A stretch of DNA of 64,000 nucleotides from Anatilimnocola aggregata (GTDB lineage Bacteria; Planctomycetota; Planctomycetia; Pirellulales; Pirellulaceae). A program made the position numbers and the translations under genes. This document shows positions 59,567-64,000 of this stretch, in pieces. The stretch is from contig NZ_CP036274.1 in assembly GCF_007747655.1 (NCBI RefSeq), positions 6,448,001 to 6,512,000 of the forward strand, written 5' to 3'. The notes beneath the pieces are model-generated. The model made no database searches. It had not been told where the DNA came from and was given only the letters and a program-made list of their open reading frames with translations. How positions within the stretch are numbered: the stretch's first letter is position 1; every line of letters starts with the position of its first letter.

Positions 59567-62500
59567 GATTCTTGAAGCTTGACCTGCTGGCCTACGGCCG
59601 ATTTACTGGCGAATCGCTCGATCTGTCTGGTGGCAGTTGCGGTGTGCATCTGATTCACGGCCCCAACGAGGCGGGCAAGAGTACGCTGCTGCGGGCGATC
59701 AAATCGTTGTTGTTCGGAATTAAGAACGATCGTCAAGGGAACGATCTGTTGGAGTTGGGCTTTTTGCACGGGAGCGAAAAGCTGCGCATCGGCGGGCTGA
59801 TTGCAGATCGAGCGGGGAAACAACTGCAGTTCATTCGCCGTAAGGGAGGAAAGAACTCGCTGCGCGCTGGGGATGACGAAACGCGACTCGAGGAAAGCCA
59901 ACTCCAAACTTTCCTGAACATCGAACAACGCCAATTCGCGCAGCAGTTTGGCATTCACTATCAAGAGCTTGTCGAGGGTGGTCGGGCGATTGCAGCCGGC
60001 AAAGGTGACGTTGGCGAAATATTGTTCGCAGCCGCCGCGGGGTTGGCGAATCTCACTGCGGTGCAAAAAGAGCTGAGTAATCAGTGCGAAGAACTGTTTG
60101 CCCCGCGCGGTCGCAATCCTCCCATCAACAAAGCTCTGAATGATCTTAAGGACGCGCGCAAGCGAGTCACCGACACGCTGTTGTCTGCCGATGAATGGAA
60201 ACGAAAGGCGGATGAACACAGTGAGGCACAGCTACAAAAGGCGCGACTTCAAGAGCAACATCAAGCGGCCAGCCAGCGACAGTCGCAAGTCGAAGCCTAC
60301 CTGCGCGCACAACCTGAACTGCAGCGACGCGATCAGTTGCTTGCCGAACTGAAACCTCTCGCCGAGGTTCCGCTGTTGCCCACCGAGTTCAGCCAGATGC
60401 GAACCGACAAGGTACTCGCGCTGGCTAGTGCGGCCGCGCTGTTGAGCCAGGCCACCGGTGCCTTGCAAGAGGTTTCATCGGCACTGGCGAAACTCCCCGC
60501 GAATGAGCCGCTTTTACAACAACAGGCAGAGATTCAAGAACTTGTCGAGCAGCACGGTGCCTGCCGCAAAGCGGCCTCCGATCGCACCAAGCGAACGGGC
60601 GAACGAGATCAATTGCGGCGAGAAATTGCCGAATTGAGGCGCGAACTGGGCGAGCAGCAGAGCCTGACTGCTCCGCCGCGGGCCACGCGCAAACGGATCG
60701 ATCAATTGGTCGAGGAGGCCGGCAAGTTGCGGCAGCAACAGGAAACGCTGCGGACCCAATTGAGCCACTGGGAGAGCGAGCACACCGCTGGTGCAGCGCT
60801 CGCCGCCCCCAGCTATACCGAGCCGCCACCCAAGCCGTTGCTGGCCGCACTGCAACAGGCTCATGCAGAAGTGGCGCAACGGACTCGCTTGGACGAATTG
60901 ACAAGCAGCGTCGCGCGCGCGAAGCAGGCACTGCAAACCGATGTGCAGCGACTGCGCCCAGCGCTGCCTGACAACGCCAAACTGGAAGCAATCGCGATCC
61001 CAACTTTGGAATCGCTCGAACATCACGAACAACGGCAACAAGATCTGACGGCGACCCTCAAACGTCATCAGCAGACCGTTGCAGAGTTGCAAGCAAAACT
61101 GTCCGAGATGCAAGCTCGCTTGCGGATTCTGCGACAAGCAGACGAAGTTCCTTCGCTGGCCGAACTTCAACAAGCACGCCAGCGGCGCGACGAACTCTGG
61201 CAACAACTGAAGGCAGAGTGGAACGGGAGCGGTCCCAAGCCAATCCTCGTTAGCGAACTTGTCAGCCAATTCGAATTGGCCGTGCGCCACGCGGACGATA
61301 TCTCGGATCGCCTGCGCCGCGATGCTTCGCAAGTCGCCGAACGGGCTGCCTGTGAAGCGGGCGAACAGGCGTTGCTGACGCAATTCGAGGCTGCCACCAA
61401 GCGGCAACAAGCCGCGGCAGCTGAAGTCGAACAGGCGCAACATGAATGGGAAGCCGTTTGGCAGCAGGCTGGCATCGCCACCAATTCGCCCCGAGAAATG
61501 CGGGGCTGGTTGGCAAAGTTCGAGGCAATCCTGCAACAGCAGGCTGCCTGCAAACAGAAACAGCAGGAACTGGAAACGGCACTGCAGCGACAACAGGCAG
61601 CTGCAGTCGCACTGAAAGATTCGCTGACCGCAGCCGGTCATCCGCTTCTGGCGAGCATCCAGTCGCTCACCGAGGTGACAAGCCACGCGCAGGAATTGAT
61701 TGCAACCTGGCAGGAAGGCTATCAACGGCAGTTGCAGGCTAAGCAAGTGGCCGACGAAAGAGGGCGCCATCAACAACGACTGCAGGCAGAACTGAAGGCG
61801 CTCGCGGGCCAGCAAGATGCCTGGCAACAGCAATGGCAGGGACTCCTGCAACCGCTGGGGCTGCCCGCAGACGGCGATCCGGCCATCGTGCGAGAGTTGG
61901 TGCAAATCAGCGACGAGATTCAGTTGAAGAGTTCGCAGCAGCAGGCGCTCGAGATTCGCATCGCCGCGATCGACAACGATCAAACTCAGTTCCACAATTC
62001 GCTGGCAGCGCTGGCGAAGGAATGGCTGGGCAATGAAGCAAGCGGCTCGGATGAGGCGCTGCTCGCGCACTTGCAAACGCGAATCAACGATGCGCGCGGA
62101 CGCGCAGTCCGCCGGCAAGAGTTGTTGGAGCAGCAGCAGCGGTCGATGTCGCAGCGCGATAAGGCAGCCGCGGACGAGACCCAATTGAAGGCGCAACTCA
62201 AACAGCTGTGCCTGGATGCAAAGTGCGCCGATCCGGAACAATTGGTGTCTGCCATCGAGAACTCCGAGTGCCGTCGGCAGTTGGAAGCGGAGTTGCGACA
62301 ATTGCAGCAACGTTTATTGACGCTGGCCGGCTCCACACCGCTCGAACAGTTTGCCGTTGCAGCCCGCGCATTGACGAGCGAACAATTGCGGGCCGAGCAG
62401 CTGCAATTGCAAAGTGATATCAAGTCGCTCTATGGCGAGTTGGTTGCAGCCTCGGAACGTGCGGGCGCGCTTGCCAGCGAGCGAAGTCGCTGGCAAGGTG

Positions 62501-63054
62501 CCGACGATGCAGCTGCCGCCGAACAAGATGCGCAGTGCTTGCTTAGCCAGATTCGCGAGCAGAGCGAACAATACATTCGCCTGCGGTTGGCAGCCGCGAT
62601 GCTGCGCAAAGCAGTCGAGGCCTGGCGAGAGAGCAATCAAGATCCCGTCTTGCAGCGAGCCAGCGATCTGTTCGCGAAGCTCACGTTGCAGTCGTTCGCC
62701 GGCATTCGCTCGGATTTGGACGACGAAGGGAAGTCGATCCTGGTCGGCGTAAGGCCGAGCAGGGAAGCCGTGCCGATCGAGGGAATGAGTTCGGGCACTT
62801 GCGATCAACTGTATCTGGCAATTCGCCTCGCGAGTTTGGAGGTGCAACTCGCGCATCGCGAGCCGCTGCCGTTTATCGTCGACGACTGTTTGATTAACTT
62901 TGACGACGACCGATCGCGGGCTGCACTGGAAGTGCTTGGCGAACTTTCAAAATCAACGCAAGTGATTGTGCTCACACATCACGAGCGATTGGTTCGTCTC
63001 GCCGAAGAAGCGCTCCCCAAGGATGTATTGTTTGTCCAGCGACTGAAAGCTTGA
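59563..63054 (+). CDS. SbcC/YhaN-like SMC-family ATPase
   Basis: A 1163-aa Rad50/SbcC-like ATPase. Walker A is IHGPNEAGKST (31-41). Two very long Gln-, Ala-, Leu- and Glu-rich coiled coils span about 180-1000. The C-terminal ATPase half has the signature region GMSSGTCDQLYLAIRLASLE and Walker B PFIVDDCLINFDDDRS. There is no CxxC zinc hook visible in the middle, as in YhaN-type proteins. With the YhaO-like nuclease it should act on DNA ends or hairpins. The ATG at 59563 overlaps the previous stop by 4 nt; a longer version starting within the previous gene is not supported. Confidence 0.9.
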   Translation: MRFLKLDLLAYGRFTGESLDLSGGSCGVHLIHGPNEAGKSTLLRAIKSLLFGIKNDRQGNDLLELGFLHGSEKLRIGGLIADRAGKQLQFIRRKGGKNSLRAGDDETRLEESQLQTFLNIEQRQFAQQFGIHYQELVEGGRAIAAGKGDVGEILFAAAAGLANLTAVQKELSNQCEELFAPRGRNPPINKALNDLKDARKRVTDTLLSADEWKRKADEHSEAQLQKARLQEQHQAASQRQSQVEAYLRAQPELQRRDQLLAELKPLAEVPLLPTEFSQMRTDKVLALASAAALLSQATGALQEVSSALAKLPANEPLLQQQAEIQELVEQHGACRKAASDRTKRTGERDQLRREIAELRRELGEQQSLTAPPRATRKRIDQLVEEAGKLRQQQETLRTQLSHWESEHTAGAALAAPSYTEPPPKPLLAALQQAHAEVAQRTRLDELTSSVARAKQALQTDVQRLRPALPDNAKLEAIAIPTLESLEHHEQRQQDLTATLKRHQQTVAELQAKLSEMQARLRILRQADEVPSLAELQQARQRRDELWQQLKAEWNGSGPKPILVSELVSQFELAVRHADDISDRLRRDASQVAERAACEAGEQALLTQFEAATKRQQAAAAEVEQAQHEWEAVWQQAGIATNSPREMRGWLAKFEAILQQQAACKQKQQELETALQRQQAAAVALKDSLTAAGHPLLASIQSLTEVTSHAQELIATWQEGYQRQLQAKQVADERGRHQQRLQAELKALAGQQDAWQQQWQGLLQPLGLPADGDPAIVRELVQISDEIQLKSSQQQALEIRIAAIDNDQTQFHNSLAALAKEWLGNEASGSDEALLAHLQTRINDARGRAVRRQELLEQQQRSMSQRDKAAADETQLKAQLKQLCLDAKCADPEQLVSAIENSECRRQLEAELRQLQQRLLTLAGSTPLEQFAVAARALTSEQLRAEQLQLQSDIKSLYGELVAASERAGALASERSRWQGADDAAAAEQDAQCLLSQIREQSEQYIRLRLAAAMLRKAVEAWRESNQDPVLQRASDLFAKLTLQSFAGIRSDLDDEGKSILVGVRPSREAVPIEGMSSGTCDQLYLAIRLASLEVQLAHREPLPFIVDDCLINFDDDRSRAALEVLGELSKSTQVIVLTHHERLVRLAEEALPKDVLFVQRLKA

Positions 63055-63064
63055 CCGAATGCGA

Positions 63065-64000
63065 TTACGATGCCGGGCCATATTGATTGGCCGCTTGACG
63101 CAACACGCCGGCGATCATCTTCCGGCATACTTCGGGCGCGAGTAATTCCGCCTCGGTACCGAGCGACAGCACGCGCGGAATGATTTCCAACTCGTGCGCG
63201 GCCTTCACCGTTAGCAGAATGCTGCCGTCAGCCTGTTGATCGATAGTTTGTTCAGGATGCCACGGATCTTCAGCCACCCATCGTGCGCCGCGGGCAGTGA
63301 TCCGGATTTTGAAGTCTCGCGGCTTGCCGCCGGAGAAGATGCCCGTGCCTTGTCCGAGATGCTCTTCGAGATTGAAGTCTGGCGGCAACTGAAACCACTG
63401 ATCGAGAGCGACGGCTTTTAAGAAGCGATCCAGCTTCAAGTGCCGGATTCGCTCTTGACCTTCGGGAATCTCACTGGCCGCAGCCAGGATGTACAGACTG
63501 TTGTTATAGAAAACGACTGCGTAAGGCTCGATGGTCCGCTTCTGCACATCTTTGCCCGGCGGCTGATACTCGATGTCGACAATGCGATGCTCCAGAATTG
63601 CCCGATGGAGCGTACCCAGAATGCCTTGCTGCTTCTGATACGACTTGGCGGGCATGCCGCGCACGTAGAGCGTCTGTCGATACTCTTGGTAGTGCTTGCG
63701 AACAGCAGGGGGCAGCTCTTCTTGCAGCTTATTCCAAAACGATTCAATGCCTTGCCAAAAGGGAGTACCCGCGAGGGGATAGAGCAAGTCACGACTCAGC
63801 GACAGGGCGATTAGTTCGGTCGCGGAAGCTGCCACTTTCACCGCGGCACGACCGCGGGGACCAAACTTCCAAATTCGGCCGCGCTGCGATTCCTGCATCT
63901 CGATATCGATGCCCGCTGCCTGCAGAGCTTCGAGGTCGCGCCGGACGCTCCGTTCGTGCAGTGTCCCCAGGCCAAGTTCAGTCACCACAGCTTCGCGCAG
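63065..64000 (-). CDS. WYL-domain transcriptional regulator (N-terminus beyond window)
   Basis: The frame stays open to the last base of the window, so the HTH part is cut. The first visible residues contain HERSVRRDLEALQAAGIDIEM, the second half of a DeoR/HTH_11-type winged helix. A WYL domain follows: EHRIVDIEYQPPGKDVQKRTIEPYAVVFYNNSLYILAA, in which the usual W-Y-L positions are occupied by NNSLYIL, and a C-terminal WCX-type region rich in EIIPRVLSLGTEAELLAPE. WYL proteins sense nucleic acid ligands or small molecules and often control DNA-damage or defence genes. It is convergent with the SbcCD-like operon (10-nt gap). Confidence 0.88.
   Translation of the reverse strand: MREAVVTELGLGTLHERSVRRDLEALQAAGIDIEMQESQRGRIWKFGPRGRAAVKVAASATELIALSLSRDLLYPLAGTPFWQGIESFWNKLQEELPPAVRKHYQEYRQTLYVRGMPAKSYQKQQGILGTLHRAILEHRIVDIEYQPPGKDVQKRTIEPYAVVFYNNSLYILAAASEIPEGQERIRHLKLDRFLKAVALDQWFQLPPDFNLEEHLGQGTGIFSGGKPRDFKIRITARGARWVAEDPWHPEQTIDQQADGSILLTVKAAHELEIIPRVLSLGTEAELLAPEVCRKMIAGVLRQAANQYGPAS

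Noticed and set aside
60514-62310. 598-aa minus-strand frame opposite the SbcC-like gene
   Set aside because: It mirrors the coiled-coil region of the SbcC-like gene, giving Leu/Gln/Cys-rich low-complexity sequence with no family features. The opposite strand has clear Walker motifs.
1-64000. tRNA, rRNA, integrase or transposase genes as signs of a mobile island
   Set aside because: None was found by reading the sequence and frames. The only hint of transfer is the composition of the HEPN-like gene.

Overview
The window comes from a planctomycete, most likely of the Pirellulales. Three independent things in the sequence say so. First, there is a Planctomycetes-Verrucomicrobia (PVM) type bacterial microcompartment operon. 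Second, three huge or exported proteins begin with the planctomycete export motif (LESLE/LEDRRVMA). Third, there are many sulfatase, glycoside hydrolase, DUF1080 and Gfo/Idh/MocA genes, and long inverted repeats (GTAGC...GCTAC) of the kind scattered between planctomycete genes. I saw no rRNA, tRNA, CRISPR array, insertion sequence or phage gene.

Region 1 (1-8029, + strand) is a microcompartment operon: a DeoR regulator (cut by the window edge), PduL phosphotransacylase, two hexameric shell proteins, an acetate-kinase-like kinase, a pentameric shell protein, a CoA-acylating aldehyde dehydrogenase, a second pentamer, a 92-aa orphan with a cargo-targeting-like helix, a third pentamer, a class II aldolase with a C-terminal targeting helix, and a lactate/malate dehydrogenase. 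This matches the described PVM organelle for L-fucose and L-rhamnose: the aldolase makes lactaldehyde and DHAP, and lactaldehyde is oxidised to an acyl-CoA, then to acyl-phosphate, then to acid plus ATP. The system itself is known. The orphan protein, the diverged kinase active site and the mixed specificity loop of the dehydrogenase are the less explained parts.

Region 2 (8030-25155) holds polysaccharide and general metabolism genes: a secreted GH88-type hydrolase with four N-terminal repeats, a secreted phosphodiesterase, a 2-hydroxyacid dehydrogenase next to a macro-domain protein, a DoxX-Gfo/Idh operon, small membrane or secreted unknowns, a HEPN-like protein in A+T-richer DNA, a GH17-like secreted hydrolase divergent from a sulfatase, and a transglutaminase-rnhA-membrane protein operon. 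GH88, GH17 and sulfatase could feed deoxy sugars to the organelle, which is inference.

Region 3 (25297-51967) is dominated by two giant exported proteins, of about 4339 and 2237 aa. The first carries RTX-type blocks and a C-terminal dockerin. The second carries an array of 59-residue repeats and cohesin plus dockerin modules. Between them lie hemC with a small exported coiled-coil protein, mgtE, a DUF1080 protein and an ABC exporter. A minus-strand intrinsic terminator with no gene in front of it (40268-40310) suggests an unannotated RNA.

Region 4 (52233-64000) is a DNA-end-processing cluster: AddB-like and AddA-like nuclease/helicase subunits, then SbcD/YhaO-like and SbcC/YhaN-like proteins. 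Both pairs overlap by ATGA. A convergent WYL-domain regulator is cut by the window end.
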